NCBI GenBank assembly: GCA_004376055.2
Contig: CP049016.1
Span: 2,108,001 to 2,172,000 of the forward strand
DNA length: 64,000 nucleotides
Reading direction: 5' to 3'
DNA from: Nitrospirales bacterium LBB_01
GTDB lineage: Bacteria > Nitrospirota > Thermodesulfovibrionia > Thermodesulfovibrionales > Magnetobacteriaceae
The notes below the pieces were generated by a model. That model was not told where the DNA came from, did not search any database, and was given only the letters and a program-made list of their open reading frames with translations. Below are positions 1-9,337 of this stretch, piece by piece (within the stretch, counting starts at the first letter, position 1; each line of letters begins with the position of its first letter). The position numbers and the translations under genes were made by a program.

Positions 1-3000
1 TTCAAACACCTGTATATACATAGTTGACGAATCGCTTAACCTGGTTCCAATTGGCATAGAGGGGGAGCTTTGCATAGGCGGTAAGTGCCTTGCCCGCGGA
101 TACAAGAATAAGCCTGAGACGACGGCTGAGAAGTTCATAATGATTGCTGCCGCCGGAGACCAAAGGCTTTATAGAAGCGGCGATATGGGTCGGTGGCTTT
201 CTGACGGTAACATTGAGTGCACGGGAAGAAAAGACGACCAGCTAAAGGTTAGAGGCTACAGGGTAGAGCTAAGCGAGGTGGAATACGCTGTCTCCTCACA
301 CCATATGGTAAAAGCCGTTGTGGTAATAGCGCGGAAATTCTTAAGCGAAACCCCTGAGCTTATCGCCTACATAATAAAGCAAGGGACACTTACAGCAGCT
401 GAGTTGAGGGCATATATGGGTAAACGCCTGCCCGATTACATGATTCCAGCATATATTGTGTTTGTTGATAAATTCCCGCTTTCCCCCAACAACAAAGTTG
501 ATAAGAAAGCGCTTCCCGACCCGATTAAAACTGACGAAAATGGCAATTTAACGGAACCGTCAACTGAAACTGAACGAGTTCTCGTCAGAGCACTAATGAC
601 AATACTTGACAGAAAAACAGTTGGTGTAAATGATGACTTTTTTGCTCTTGGCGGCGATTCCATAAAGGCGATACAACTGATATCCGCCCTTAATGCCGAG
701 AGGCTTTCCATTTCGGTGCGGGATGTTTTTGAAAACCCTGTGCTAACCGATATGGCAAGGAAAATTACCGGAGCTACAGCGTTGTCGGAACAGGGGATTG
801 TCACCGGCACAGTACCATTGACTGCAATTCAAAGGTGGTTTTTTGACAGTAACCTTACATCAAACCATTACACACAAGGCATTTTGCTTAACTGCTCCAG
901 CAGAATTAACAAGGAGACACTTAATGAGGCATTTACAAAACTCATGGAGCATCATGACACACTCAGAATGGAATACACTTTTTCTGCTGACGGCAGAGTA
1001 ATTCAGGAATGTTCTCCAGATATAAACGCCATCACTGTTGAGACAGTCGTTGTTGACAATGACTCCGATATTGCAGAGCTTTGTGCCGCAGTGCCTCCAA
1101 CAGTTGACCTTAAAAAAGGGCAATTACTTAAGGCCGTCATATATAAGGGGCAGGTGAGCGATTATCTTTTGATAGTCATACACCATTTAATAGTGGACGG
1201 CGTTTCGTGGCGAATCCTTATAGAGGATATCTCACAGGCATATAAGTCAATCACTGAAAGAACAGCTGTCACATTCCCACCTAAGACAGCTTCTTATAAG
1301 GCATGGGCGGAAACAATTACTGAATATGCCGCATTACCACAATTGCTAAAAGAGGCCGAGTACTGGAACTCAGTTTGCAAAACCGTTGCAGAGCCTATAA
1401 AGACCGATTATGATAACGATGGAAATTTTGAAACGCTCAATTTTACGCTTAACTCAGACATTACAACGCTAATTTTAACGAATAGCACGGAAACGCGGGA
1501 TATTCTTCTTTCGGCGCTTCTCTTGGCTGTCTATGAAACTTATGGAGTAAAGACCATAGCGGTTGAGCTTGAAGGACACGGCAGAGAGGAGATAATTGAA
1601 GGGATTAACGTGTCTAGAACCGTTGGCTGGTTTACATCTGTGTATCCTGTAGTGTTAAACATATCGGAGAGCGGCAATCTTGATGACACTATCAAGCACG
1701 TAAAGGAAACACTGCGAAAAGTACCTCAAAATGGCATTGGTTATGGGATATTGAAATATATTTCAGGGGAACACGGCTTGAGTTTAAACCAATCCCCTCA
1801 GATTGCCTTTAACTATCTTGGTTCATTTGACAGCTTACAACAGGGAGGAGTTTTTAAATTTTCCGATATTGTGGTTGAAAACACCATAAGCCATAACTTC
1901 AGAGACGTCAACGTTCTGTCTGTAGAGGGATTTGTTGTAAATAACATGTTTCACGGCTCAATATCCTATAACACTGGTGTCTATACCGCTGAGACAGTCT
2001 CAGCATTAACAGAGGCTTACAAAAGTCAAATAATAACATTGACGAGAGCAAAGACAGCTGCATGGCTTGATACAGATGATATATGCATACAGCTTGCTCT
2101 TAATGCCGAAGATATTAAAGACATCTATAACCTTTCGCCTATGCAGGAGGGGATGTTGTTTCACAGGATGTACGATAAGAGGTCATCGGCATATTTTGAA
2201 CAGGTCACTTTTACGGTTAAAGGAGCGCTTGACGTCAGTGCGTTTATAAAAAGTTGGGAGAATGTTTTTGAAAGGCATGACATTCTAAGAGCAATGTTTA
2301 TTTACTCTGACAGAGCTGAGCCTATTCAGGTAATACCACACCAAAGACAGATAGAGCACAGGTTTGTGGATATGTCCAAAGAGCCGGAAAGCGGCAGGTT
2401 TTTAAACGACTACAGGAAAGCCGATATAGAGAGGGGATTTGATCTTGCACGTGACCCTCTGATGCGTATTTATATTGTAAAGCGGGCTGATAACGTGTTT
2501 GACGTTGTGTGGAGCCATCATCATATTATTATAGACGGATGGTGTCTTGGTATTATTATTACCGATTTGTTTGACACCTATAGCGCATTCACTGATGGAA
2601 AACCGCTATATGTCAAATCGGCTCCAAGTTACGGAGATTATATTAAGTGGCTGAAAACGCTTGACGTTAATATTATGCTTGACTACTGGAGAGGTTATCT
2701 TGAGGGCTATGAACGGGCGGCTTTTTTTAGCGCTCAGTTGAGCCAAAACAGCGGCGTCTCAGTTTTTTGTTGTCATTTAGGCGAGGATTTAACGGCACGT
2801 TTGGATACCTTTGCAAAAACAACCGGTGTAACTATAAGCGCCGCTTTTCAGGCTCTGTGGTCAGCGCTGCTTAGTAAACATACCGGTGAGGACGACGTGG
2901 TGTTTGGGCTGACAGTGTCAGGACGACCTATAGAGGTGCCGGAGTCTGAGAAAATGATTGGGTTATTTATAAATACAATACCTGTGAGGGCTGTGCTAAA

Positions 3001-3484
3001 TGATAACGTAACGTTCCGTGAGCTTGCTAAAAATGTACAATACGATTTTATAAACGGAAAACCACATCATTACGTATCCCTTGCGGATATTCAGAGCGTA
3101 ACCAAATTCAAACAAGGACTCTTTGACCACGTCTTAGTGTTTGAGAATTATCCTCTCAGCGGACAGTTGACGGAAATCTGTCAAACAACGGGATGCTGTC
3201 TTACTGTAGATAACATTAACGTGTATGAGGAAACTAACTACAATTTAACTCTGGTTATCTACCCTGGAGTTGAAATAACAGTTGACTTTTGTTACAATAC
3301 CGGAAACATTAAATCAGAGTTAATCGAAAGAACTGCTTCTGCGTTGATTCAATTAACAGAGCTTCTAATAAATAGTCCCGATACAGCGGTTAATAACATA
3401 AGAGGATTATTGGCAGGAGAGGACGAGTTGTTAAAGCAAAACGAATTTCTCGATTCAGTTGGAAAGATTGACGAGGATTTTTGA
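1..3484 (+). CDS. Nonribosomal peptide synthetase 1, C-terminal part (A-T-E-C), start outside window
   Basis: The reading frame is open from base 2, so the gene begins upstream and only its last ~1160 residues are visible. Domain order: end of an adenylation domain (motifs GELCIGG, YRSGDMGRW, RKDDQLKVRGYRVEL, DYMIPAY, NNKVDKKALP, to about nt 520); carrier domain with the Ser in GGDSIKAI (about nt 650-675); epimerization domain (HHLIVDGVSW at about nt 1180, GWFTSVYPV, FNYLGSF; about nt 810-2050); then a condensation domain (SPMQEGMLFH, HHHIIIDGW; about nt 2110-3420). The GGDS carrier form and SPMQEGMLFH fit a carrier-E pair followed by a D-Cys-type (DCL) condensation domain. The protein stops right after the C domain, in the linker that normally joins C to A; the partner A domain is probably the start of NRPS 2 at 10028. 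Confidence 0.95.
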   Translation, partial: SNTCIYIVDESLNLVPIGIEGELCIGGKCLARGYKNKPETTAEKFIMIAAAGDQRLYRSGDMGRWLSDGNIECTGRKDDQLKVRGYRVELSEVEYAVSSHHMVKAVVVIARKFLSETPELIAYIIKQGTLTAAELRAYMGKRLPDYMIPAYIVFVDKFPLSPNNKVDKKALPDPIKTDENGNLTEPSTETERVLVRALMTILDRKTVGVNDDFFALGGDSIKAIQLISALNAERLSISVRDVFENPVLTDMARKITGATALSEQGIVTGTVPLTAIQRWFFDSNLTSNHYTQGILLNCSSRINKETLNEAFTKLMEHHDTLRMEYTFSADGRVIQECSPDINAITVETVVVDNDSDIAELCAAVPPTVDLKKGQLLKAVIYKGQVSDYLLIVIHHLIVDGVSWRILIEDISQAYKSITERTAVTFPPKTASYKAWAETITEYAALPQLLKEAEYWNSVCKTVAEPIKTDYDNDGNFETLNFTLNSDITTLILTNSTETRDILLSALLLAVYETYGVKTIAVELEGHGREEIIEGINVSRTVGWFTSVYPVVLNISESGNLDDTIKHVKETLRKVPQNGIGYGILKYISGEHGLSLNQSPQIAFNYLGSFDSLQQGGVFKFSDIVVENTISHNFRDVNVLSVEGFVVNNMFHGSISYNTGVYTAETVSALTEAYKSQIITLTRAKTAAWLDTDDICIQLALNAEDIKDIYNLSPMQEGMLFHRMYDKRSSAYFEQVTFTVKGALDVSAFIKSWENVFERHDILRAMFIYSDRAEPIQVIPHQRQIEHRFVDMSKEPESGRFLNDYRKADIERGFDLARDPLMRIYIVKRADNVFDVVWSHHHIIIDGWCLGIIITDLFDTYSAFTDGKPLYVKSAPSYGDYIKWLKTLDVNIMLDYWRGYLEGYERAAFFSAQLSQNSGVSVFCCHLGEDLTARLDTFAKTTGVTISAAFQALWSALLSKHTGEDDVVFGLTVSGRPIEVPESEKMIGLFINTIPVRAVLNDNVTFRELAKNVQYDFINGKPHHYVSLADIQSVTKFKQGLFDHVLVFENYPLSGQLTEICQTTGCCLTVDNINVYEETNYNLTLVIYPGVEITVDFCYNTGNIKSELIERTASALIQLTELLINSPDTAVNNIRGLLAGEDELLKQNEFLDSVGKIDEDF

Positions 3485-3486
3485 TT

Positions 3487-3576
3487 ATGAAGTTAAATTA
3501 TATAAAAAAAAAGCAACCGGTCAGTTTGGATTTAGGAGTAAGTGTTGAGGAAATCATTAGATTGTTGTTATGGTAA
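3487..3576 (+). CDS. Possible 29-aa small ORF between NRPS 1 and the methyltransferase
   Basis: An ATG two bases after the NRPS 1 stop opens 29 codons (MKLNYIKKKQPVSLDLGV...), ending with a stop that overlaps the start of the methyltransferase gene. There is no clear ribosome binding site, but it could be reached by translational coupling from NRPS 1. The peptide has a basic N-terminus and a hydrophobic end (IIRLLLW). I do not recognise it. It could be a coupling leader for the methyltransferase gene or chance. Confidence 0.2.
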   Translation: MKLNYIKKKQPVSLDLGVSVEEIIRLLLW

Positions 3577-4520
3577 ATTATATGGTTGATATGCAAAAAA
3601 TAGAAATACCATTGTTTGAGCTAAAAGCTGGGGTGACGTACCCAATAAATTCAATATCATCTGGATTTCATTTATACTATAGTCATCCAAATGGGAAATT
3701 GTATCAGGGAAACAGCATCGAGTGGCTCAATTCTCTTGAAAGCGAAAGTGTGGATATGGTGTTTGCCGATCCACCTTATAATATAAATAAGGCTGAATGG
3801 GATATTTTTGATAGTCAGGAACACTATATAGATTGGTCAATGGAATGGATACGCCCTGTATCCAGGATATTAAAAAATCAAGGTTCTCTATATATTTGCG
3901 GATTTTCCGAAATACTGGCAGACCTTAAACACCCTGCTTCAAAACTTTTCAAATCATGCAGGTGGTTAATCTGGCATTACAAGAACAAAGCCAATTTAGG
4001 GAACGATTGGGGTCGTTCCCATGAAAGCATTGTTCACTTTAGAAAGTCAACACATGTTAAGCTTAACATAGATGATATTCGTATACCATACGGAGCACAC
4101 ACACTCAAGTATCCTTCACACCCCCAAGCGATTACCAGCCAATATGGGAATGGAGGACAACGTGAACATTGGACACCTCACATAAGAGGCGCAAAACCAA
4201 AAGATGTTATTGATATTCCGACAACCTGTAATGGTATGGGAGAAAAAACACCGCATCCCACACAAAAGCCTGAGGAGCTTATCAGGAAATTTGTTCTGGC
4301 TTCTTCCAATAAAAACGATACAATTGTTGACCCTTTTTCCGGTTCAGGTACGACCATTGTTGTTGCTGAACAACTAGAAAGAAAGTGGCTAGGATGTGAT
4401 CTTAACCCACAATATAATGAATGGGCAGTACAGAGAATTGAGAATGTAAGACGTATGTCTACTGAGGAGTGGATAGAATATGACAGAAAGGTACAAGAAA
4501 GACGGGAAGCTATAAGGTGA
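3570..4520 (+). CDS. DNA methyltransferase, beta-type amino (N6-A or N4-C) class
   Basis: 316 aa. The catalytic motif ADPPYNI lies at about residues 65-72 and the SAM-binding motif DPFSGSGTT near residue 253, with HPTQKP just before it. DPPY before FxGxG, with a recognition region in between, is the beta arrangement of amino-methyltransferases, of which M.RsrI and M.HinfI are examples. The stop overlaps the GTG start of the next gene (GTGA), so the two are co-translated, as expected for a restriction-modification pair. Three in-frame ATGs (3570, 3582, 3591) make the exact start uncertain. Recognition sequence cannot be read from the protein. The pair sits as a cassette between two NRPS genes and looks more AT-rich than its neighbours, suggesting acquisition. 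Confidence 0.9.
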   Translation: MVNYMVDMQKIEIPLFELKAGVTYPINSISSGFHLYYSHPNGKLYQGNSIEWLNSLESESVDMVFADPPYNINKAEWDIFDSQEHYIDWSMEWIRPVSRILKNQGSLYICGFSEILADLKHPASKLFKSCRWLIWHYKNKANLGNDWGRSHESIVHFRKSTHVKLNIDDIRIPYGAHTLKYPSHPQAITSQYGNGGQREHWTPHIRGAKPKDVIDIPTTCNGMGEKTPHPTQKPEELIRKFVLASSNKNDTIVDPFSGSGTTIVVAEQLERKWLGCDLNPQYNEWAVQRIENVRRMSTEEWIEYDRKVQERREAIR

Positions 4521-5413
4521 ATATATCTGATATAGTCAAAATAGTTGCAAATAAGGAGAATTTTACTACTATCAGGCATTACATTGAATTTTGCAAGTCT
4601 TTTTTAGAATTTGTTGTTAATGGTCTGCAAGCTACCATTATTTCTCAAAACGAGAATCATTACCGATTTTTCCAATACAAGACAGATGGTTATTTCAATA
4701 TAACAAGACCTATCAATTCTCAGCTTATGTATACTGCTGAACACATATTTAAGATTGAAAATGAATTTCCTATAATTCTCAAGGAAATGAAAGATGCTTC
4801 CCATGATGACACAAGCAGAGAAATAATTAAACGGAGTATATATACTATACAACAATCTGTTGGTGCTTCTCTCGATGCTCTTCCTGCTGGACAATCAAAT
4901 ATAGCACGGAAAATCAGTGGAGATTTATTTGAACGTTTTATTCAGGTATTGATTAATGAAATAGGTGTAAAATGTGAAAGCGGAACAATTCAAGTTCCAG
5001 TGTATATAGACAAAGAATTTCAATTCAACATGAGTTATCAGCACGACTTGCTAATCTATAAGAATTCAGAACTTAAGGTTATCGGCTCTGTTAAAACATC
5101 CAGCAAAGATCGTATTGATAAGGTTTTTATGGACAAGTTTCTCTATTGTAAATTGACAAATACTGCACTTCCACATATTGCAATTTTTTTGAATGATGTT
5201 CAAAGAAAAAATGGAAGAAGCGAGCACAAATACGGAGTTAACGCAACATTTCTTCCCGGCCACTTCAAGGTTTATACAGTAAAGTTAAACCCTCTTGATG
5301 GTGTGTATTATTGCGATATTCGCCCAAATATGATAACTGATGAGCTTCTAAAAAAACACATCAAAACTATAGATTATTTCTTTACTGATGATATATGGAG
5401 GTTAATTAGATAA
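4517..5413 (+). CDS. Probable type II restriction endonuclease, PD-(D/E)XK type
   Basis: 298 aa, GTG start overlapping the methyltransferase stop by four bases. A candidate nuclease core is visible: an Asp in YQHDLLIYKN (about residue 176) followed about 14 residues later by GSVKTSSKDR (about 191), the spacing of the D...(D/E/S)XK motif with Ser in place of the usual acidic residue. I do not recognise the family by overall sequence; the call rests mainly on coupling to a methyltransferase and on this motif. Alternatives are a DNA-binding accessory protein or a solitary methylase partner of other function. The gene is AT-rich compared with the NRPS genes. Confidence 0.6.
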   Translation: MNISDIVKIVANKENFTTIRHYIEFCKSFLEFVVNGLQATIISQNENHYRFFQYKTDGYFNITRPINSQLMYTAEHIFKIENEFPIILKEMKDASHDDTSREIIKRSIYTIQQSVGASLDALPAGQSNIARKISGDLFERFIQVLINEIGVKCESGTIQVPVYIDKEFQFNMSYQHDLLIYKNSELKVIGSVKTSSKDRIDKVFMDKFLYCKLTNTALPHIAIFLNDVQRKNGRSEHKYGVNATFLPGHFKVYTVKLNPLDGVYYCDIRPNMITDELLKKHIKTIDYFFTDDIWRLIR

Positions 5414-5445
5414 TAACAGTAAATAGAATATATTAGCAATAGGTT

Positions 5446-5454
5446 TGCTATAAT
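5446..5454 (+). promoter_or_regulatory. Extended -10 promoter element (TGCTATAAT) for the outer-membrane protein gene
   Basis: TGC followed by a perfect TATAAT at 5449-5454, 45 bp before the ATG at 5500, which has its own AAAAGGAG ribosome binding site. No good -35 is seen 17 bp upstream, as is common for extended -10 promoters. It implies transcription separate from the restriction-modification pair. Confidence 0.5.
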
Positions 5455-5499
5455 TTAAGAAATATTTCAAACAAACCCACTACCTAAAAGGAGCAACTA

Positions 5500-6543
5500 A
5501 TGACTGTTTTCTTTTGTAAACAATATTTAGGACGCATAGTTCTTTTTGTTTTATTTATTGCCCTATTTGTGCCTGTAACTGCAATGGCAGAGGTAGATAA
5601 GGACTATATCAAGGAACACTACCCTGAGGTGTATCGTCAGATATACGAGGAGGGTAAAGCATCTGTTTCTACTCCGTCAGCAAAACCCGATGCAACCTCA
5701 AAGGTTGCGGACAGTTCAAAACCTGCGGCAGCTGATAGTGCCAAAGCCACTGGCCCCGGCGATAACTGGTGGGAACACATCTCTCTTAAGTATAAACCCT
5801 TACCGGAAAATCTCCTTTTACACGTTGAGGCCCAATTCACTCCCGTTTATAAATGGGGGAACACAACAGGGTACCAGATAGACGGTCAGGGTGCGGTTGT
5901 GTTAAGGAAACAACGTTTTACAAACTCTCTTAACTACCAGATTACGCAAAAATTAACTAAAGACGCCAGCGGCTCACAAAGCACAGACGATTATCAGACC
6001 TTTCAGGAATCTCTTCAGTACGACTTGACTGAAAATCTCTACACTCAGGCCGGCTATATATGGGAACGGGACAGGGTTAACATGGTAAAACAGAGAAATA
6101 TCGAGTACGCAGGTATCGGCTACTATCTTTTTGATACGCCGCGGCATAAGCTTGAGTTTTTCCTATCAGGCGGTTACCAAACTGAGATATACTACTCTCT
6201 GATAGAAGATTTATTAAATTTAACCCAAACCTCCCTTCCGGTTGTGTATTTTTATGAAAGTTACAAGATTAACATTACAAGCTATCTGTTTTACAATGAG
6301 ATTTTTAGAATCATACAAAACATGTCCACCACACCGGTTTTTGCTCCAAATGAGTTTGGAATATACGTAGAAGACCACAGGGTACACAGATACCGCTGGA
6401 CACTGATAAATGCTCTTGGTTACACTTTTGACAAACATCTGGCAGTGATAGCCTCGCATAAGATGGACTATGACAGCAGCGCATGGCCGACAGTGCTTGG
6501 CACGGACAACGTTTTTAAGGTAAGCCTAAGAGTCAGCTTCTGA
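5500..6543 (+). CDS. Outer-membrane beta-barrel protein, DUF481-like
   Basis: 347 aa. A signal peptide is clear (hydrophobic IVLFVLFIALFVPVTAMA, cleavage probably after AMA near residue 30). A low-complexity Ala/Ser/Lys/Pro linker (about residues 52-85) follows, then about 250 residues of alternating amphipathic strands rich in Tyr, ending in LRVSF with a C-terminal Phe typical of proteins inserted by the BAM complex. The pattern fits DUF481/YdiY-like barrels. Strong SD AAAAGGAG and ATG start. It lies 19 bp before the asparagine synthetase gene, so they are probably co-transcribed. A role in peptide passage or envelope response is possible but not shown. Confidence 0.75.
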   Translation: MTVFFCKQYLGRIVLFVLFIALFVPVTAMAEVDKDYIKEHYPEVYRQIYEEGKASVSTPSAKPDATSKVADSSKPAAADSAKATGPGDNWWEHISLKYKPLPENLLLHVEAQFTPVYKWGNTTGYQIDGQGAVVLRKQRFTNSLNYQITQKLTKDASGSQSTDDYQTFQESLQYDLTENLYTQAGYIWERDRVNMVKQRNIEYAGIGYYLFDTPRHKLEFFLSGGYQTEIYYSLIEDLLNLTQTSLPVVYFYESYKINITSYLFYNEIFRIIQNMSTTPVFAPNEFGIYVEDHRVHRYRWTLINALGYTFDKHLAVIASHKMDYDSSAWPTVLGTDNVFKVSLRVSF

Positions 6544-6562
6544 AAAGACAAGGTTTTTAATT

Positions 6563-8446
6563 ATGTGCGGAATTGCTGGGATATTTACTGTTCACTCAGG
6601 CACTGCAATAAACGAGGATATCTTGTTAAAGATGGGTAACTCTCTTATCCACCGAGGCCCTGATGACACTGGGCACTTCCGGCAAAAACACATAGCACTT
6701 GTGTTTAAGCGCCTATCCATTGTGGATTTGACAACAGGCAATCAGCCGATGTATAACGAGGATAGGACTATTGTATCAGTTTGTAACGGCGAGATATTTA
6801 ATTTTCTTGAGCTTAAAGAGCAGCTCAGACAGAGAGGTCATATATTTTACACTCATTGCGACGTAGAGGTTCTGGTGCATCTGTATGAGGAACATGGAGA
6901 CGATTTCGTACGGCAGCTAAACGGACAGTTTTCATTTGCTATTTATGATATAAAGCGAAAAAGGCTGCTGCTTGCAAGAGATCAAGCGGGGATAACTCCT
7001 CTTTTTTATACAATGACTAATGACACTCTTGTTTTCGCCTCCGAGATAAAGGCAATATTTTACCACCCTCAAGTAAGAAAAGAGGTTGACTTGCGGGGAC
7101 TTGATCAGGTGCTGACATTTCCGGGGCTTGTCAGCCCAACCACAATGTTTAAGGGAATTTCAAGTTTGAAACCGGGGCACATCCTTGTTGCCTCAATACA
7201 TGAGAACACAGTACGCTTAAATGTAAAAGAGTACTGGGATTTAATATACCCAGAGGAGCAACAGGCGGATTACCAAAGCAATGAGTCTTTTTATATAAAT
7301 AGATTAGATGAGATTTTCAGACAATCCGTGCACTACAGACTGATGGCTGACGTGCCGGTAGGATTTTACCTTAGCGGGGGGCTTGACTCATCCCTAATCG
7401 GAGCCGTTATAAAATCGCTCAGTCCGGCTGAGAAAAGGCACTCCTTCTCTATAGCCTTTAATGACAGCGCCATAGATGAGAGAGTTTTTCAGAGGCTAAT
7501 GGCAGACTCCACAGGTTCAATACACTCGGAGGTGGTCTTTGATTGGCCTGATATAAGCACACGGTTTAGGGATATGGTTTATCATGCCGAGTGTCCGGTA
7601 AAAGAATCGTACAACACATGCTCTATGGCGCTTTCTGCACTTGTAAGAGAAAACGGTCTTAAAGTGATATTAACCGGCGAAGGTTCAGATGAGCTGTTCG
7701 CCGGTTATGTGGGGTATAGGTTTGACGCTCAAAGGGCAGCTGTGGCAGACAGTGGCTATGATGACACCGAAAAAATGCTTGAAGACGAACAACGGGAGAT
7801 ACTCTGGGGTGACAAAGACTTTTTCTATGAAAAAAGCCACTACTCATTCAGAGAAACTAAACTTGCCCTGTATTCAGACACTGTAAGGGAGAGATTTAAC
7901 GATTTTGACTGCGTCTGCGACAGTATTGTTGATAAGTCAAAGCTCGTAAACAGACACATCGTTCATAAACGCTCCTATCTGGATTTCAAACTGCGGTTGT
8001 CTGACCATCTGGTAGGCGACCACGGCGACCGCATGGCTTACGCTAACTCAGTAGAAGCGCGCTATCCGTTTCTGGATGTAAACCTTATGGATTTTGCCAA
8101 GACTGTGCCCCCACATTTAAAACTCCGCGGATTTACCGAAAAATATATAGTTAAAAAAGTCTCAGAAAAATACCTTCCCGAAAGAATCATAAATCGTGAG
8201 AAGTTTGGTTTTGTGGCTCCGGGAAGTCCATTTTTATTAAAACAGGATATTGAATGGTTAAGTGACACGCTCTCTTATGCTGAAATTAAAAAACAGGGAT
8301 ATTTTGATCCCAATACGGTGGAAAGATTAAAGAAGATTTACACATCCGATGGCTTTACGCTAAATTTGCCCTTTGACAGTGATCTTCTTATGACAGTAAT
8401 CAGTTTTGGCGTTTTTATGGACGTCTTTGATATGCCGCATATATGA
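6563..8446 (+). CDS. asnB: Asparagine synthetase (glutamine-hydrolysing)
   Basis: 627 aa. Starts MCGIAGIF, so Cys2 is the class II glutamine amidotransferase nucleophile; HRGPDDTGH and CNGEIFN are glutamine-site motifs. The C-terminal ATP-dependent synthetase domain has the pyrophosphatase loop LSGGLDSSLIG (about residue 270) and GEGSDELFAGY (about 375). Full length and both domains intact, so it should make Asn from Asp, Gln and ATP. Such genes also occur in peptide and antibiotic clusters, where they supply Asn or form amides; its place between an NRPS gene and a racemase suggests one of these roles. The next gene is 108 bp downstream. Confidence 0.92.
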   Translation: MCGIAGIFTVHSGTAINEDILLKMGNSLIHRGPDDTGHFRQKHIALVFKRLSIVDLTTGNQPMYNEDRTIVSVCNGEIFNFLELKEQLRQRGHIFYTHCDVEVLVHLYEEHGDDFVRQLNGQFSFAIYDIKRKRLLLARDQAGITPLFYTMTNDTLVFASEIKAIFYHPQVRKEVDLRGLDQVLTFPGLVSPTTMFKGISSLKPGHILVASIHENTVRLNVKEYWDLIYPEEQQADYQSNESFYINRLDEIFRQSVHYRLMADVPVGFYLSGGLDSSLIGAVIKSLSPAEKRHSFSIAFNDSAIDERVFQRLMADSTGSIHSEVVFDWPDISTRFRDMVYHAECPVKESYNTCSMALSALVRENGLKVILTGEGSDELFAGYVGYRFDAQRAAVADSGYDDTEKMLEDEQREILWGDKDFFYEKSHYSFRETKLALYSDTVRERFNDFDCVCDSIVDKSKLVNRHIVHKRSYLDFKLRLSDHLVGDHGDRMAYANSVEARYPFLDVNLMDFAKTVPPHLKLRGFTEKYIVKKVSEKYLPERIINREKFGFVAPGSPFLLKQDIEWLSDTLSYAEIKKQGYFDPNTVERLKKIYTSDGFTLNLPFDSDLLMTVISFGVFMDVFDMPHI

Positions 8447-8554
8447 GCGGCCAATTCACTGCACCTATGGATATTTTTTTAGCTTTTGATAAAAAAGAGA
8501 TTTATTGTATCCGATGGGGTAAAATAGGAGTATAAATTTTGACTGGAGGCATTT

Positions 8555-8803
8555 ATGACAACCAAAACATTCGTAATAGACTTACCAGATGATCTACCAG
8601 CGGCTGTAGTCAAGGAGGTGGATACTGTGTATCTCAGGGAGGCATTAGCGGCTCTTCTGTACCATACCGGTAAAATATCTGAAAAACAGGCTTGTATAAT
8701 TGTCGGTAAAACACGGCGCGAATTTGAAGATTTATTACCAAGGTTTGGATTCTCTATTTTATCCGACAGCGAATCGAATTTGGCAATAGAGTTTAATTCT
8801 TAG
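8555..8803 (+). CDS. UPF0175 family antitoxin-like protein
   Basis: 82 aa with SD ACTGGAGG. Middle section EALAALLYHTGKISEKQACIIVGKTRREFEDLLPRFG matches the UPF0175 helix-turn-helix pattern (AxxLYxxGKxSxxxAxxxxGxxRxEFxxLLxxxG). The family is typically encoded just before a DUF3368 PIN-like protein and is treated as its antitoxin, as here: the partner starts seven bases after this stop. It probably also represses its own operon. Confidence 0.8.
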   Translation: MTTKTFVIDLPDDLPAAVVKEVDTVYLREALAALLYHTGKISEKQACIIVGKTRREFEDLLPRFGFSILSDSESNLAIEFNS

Positions 8804-8809
8804 AGATAT

Positions 8810-9337
8810 ATGACAGATATAGTGGTTAGCGATAGCGGTCCTTTGATTTCTTTAGAGAGAATAAGTAATGGTTATGATTTTATTCGTAAGTTATACAAGA
8901 AAATATTTGTTCCACTATCTGTGATAGAGGAGCTTTCCTATGGTCTTCATTTACCGCCAAATGGTTATTTAGCAGCTTATAACATCAAAGACCTAGTGAA
9001 AATAATATCAGTTGCAAAAGACAAACAGCCAGAAATTAAAGGCATAGAATTTCTGCACTTAGCAGAAGCAGAAGCGATATTATTAGCAGTACAAATACAA
9101 TGCCACTTATTGATTGAAGAGACAATAGGACGCCAGATTGCTATAGGAGCTGGATTAAAAATTTCAGGGATAGCAGGAGCTATAGTGAGAGCATCGAGGC
9201 AAGGCGTTATAGGTCAGGATGAGGCAATTACTAAAACAGAGGAATTGTTAAGCGGAGGAAGGATAAATAAGAAAATTTATGATTTTATGCTATTGAAGAT
9301 TAAAGGACAGACTTTTGGAGAGTTTATTAGGATATGA
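8810..9337 (+). CDS. DUF3368 PIN-like protein, probable toxin of the UPF0175 pair
   Basis: 175 aa. PIN-like acidic positions: DSGPLI near the N-terminus (Asp8), IEEL (about 43), HLAEAEAI (about 84) and LLIEETIGRQIA (about 104), where the common Asp-Asp of the family is Glu-Glu. The tail KINKKIYDFML fits DUF3368. PIN domains are metal-dependent RNases; here activity is inferred from family only. Its stop overlaps the ATG of the racemase gene (ATGA), so this toxin-antitoxin pair is translationally chained to NRPS biosynthetic genes, an unusual arrangement. Confidence 0.75.
   Translation: MTDIVVSDSGPLISLERISNGYDFIRKLYKKIFVPLSVIEELSYGLHLPPNGYLAAYNIKDLVKIISVAKDKQPEIKGIEFLHLAEAEAILLAVQIQCHLLIEETIGRQIAIGAGLKISGIAGAIVRASRQGVIGQDEAITKTEELLSGGRINKKIYDFMLLKIKGQTFGEFIRI

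Noticed and set aside
3487-8446. Lasso-peptide-like system (small ORF plus asparagine-synthetase-like cyclase)
   Set aside because: The asparagine synthetase has an intact glutaminase domain, there is no B-type protease or recognition protein, and a restriction-modification pair lies between the two.
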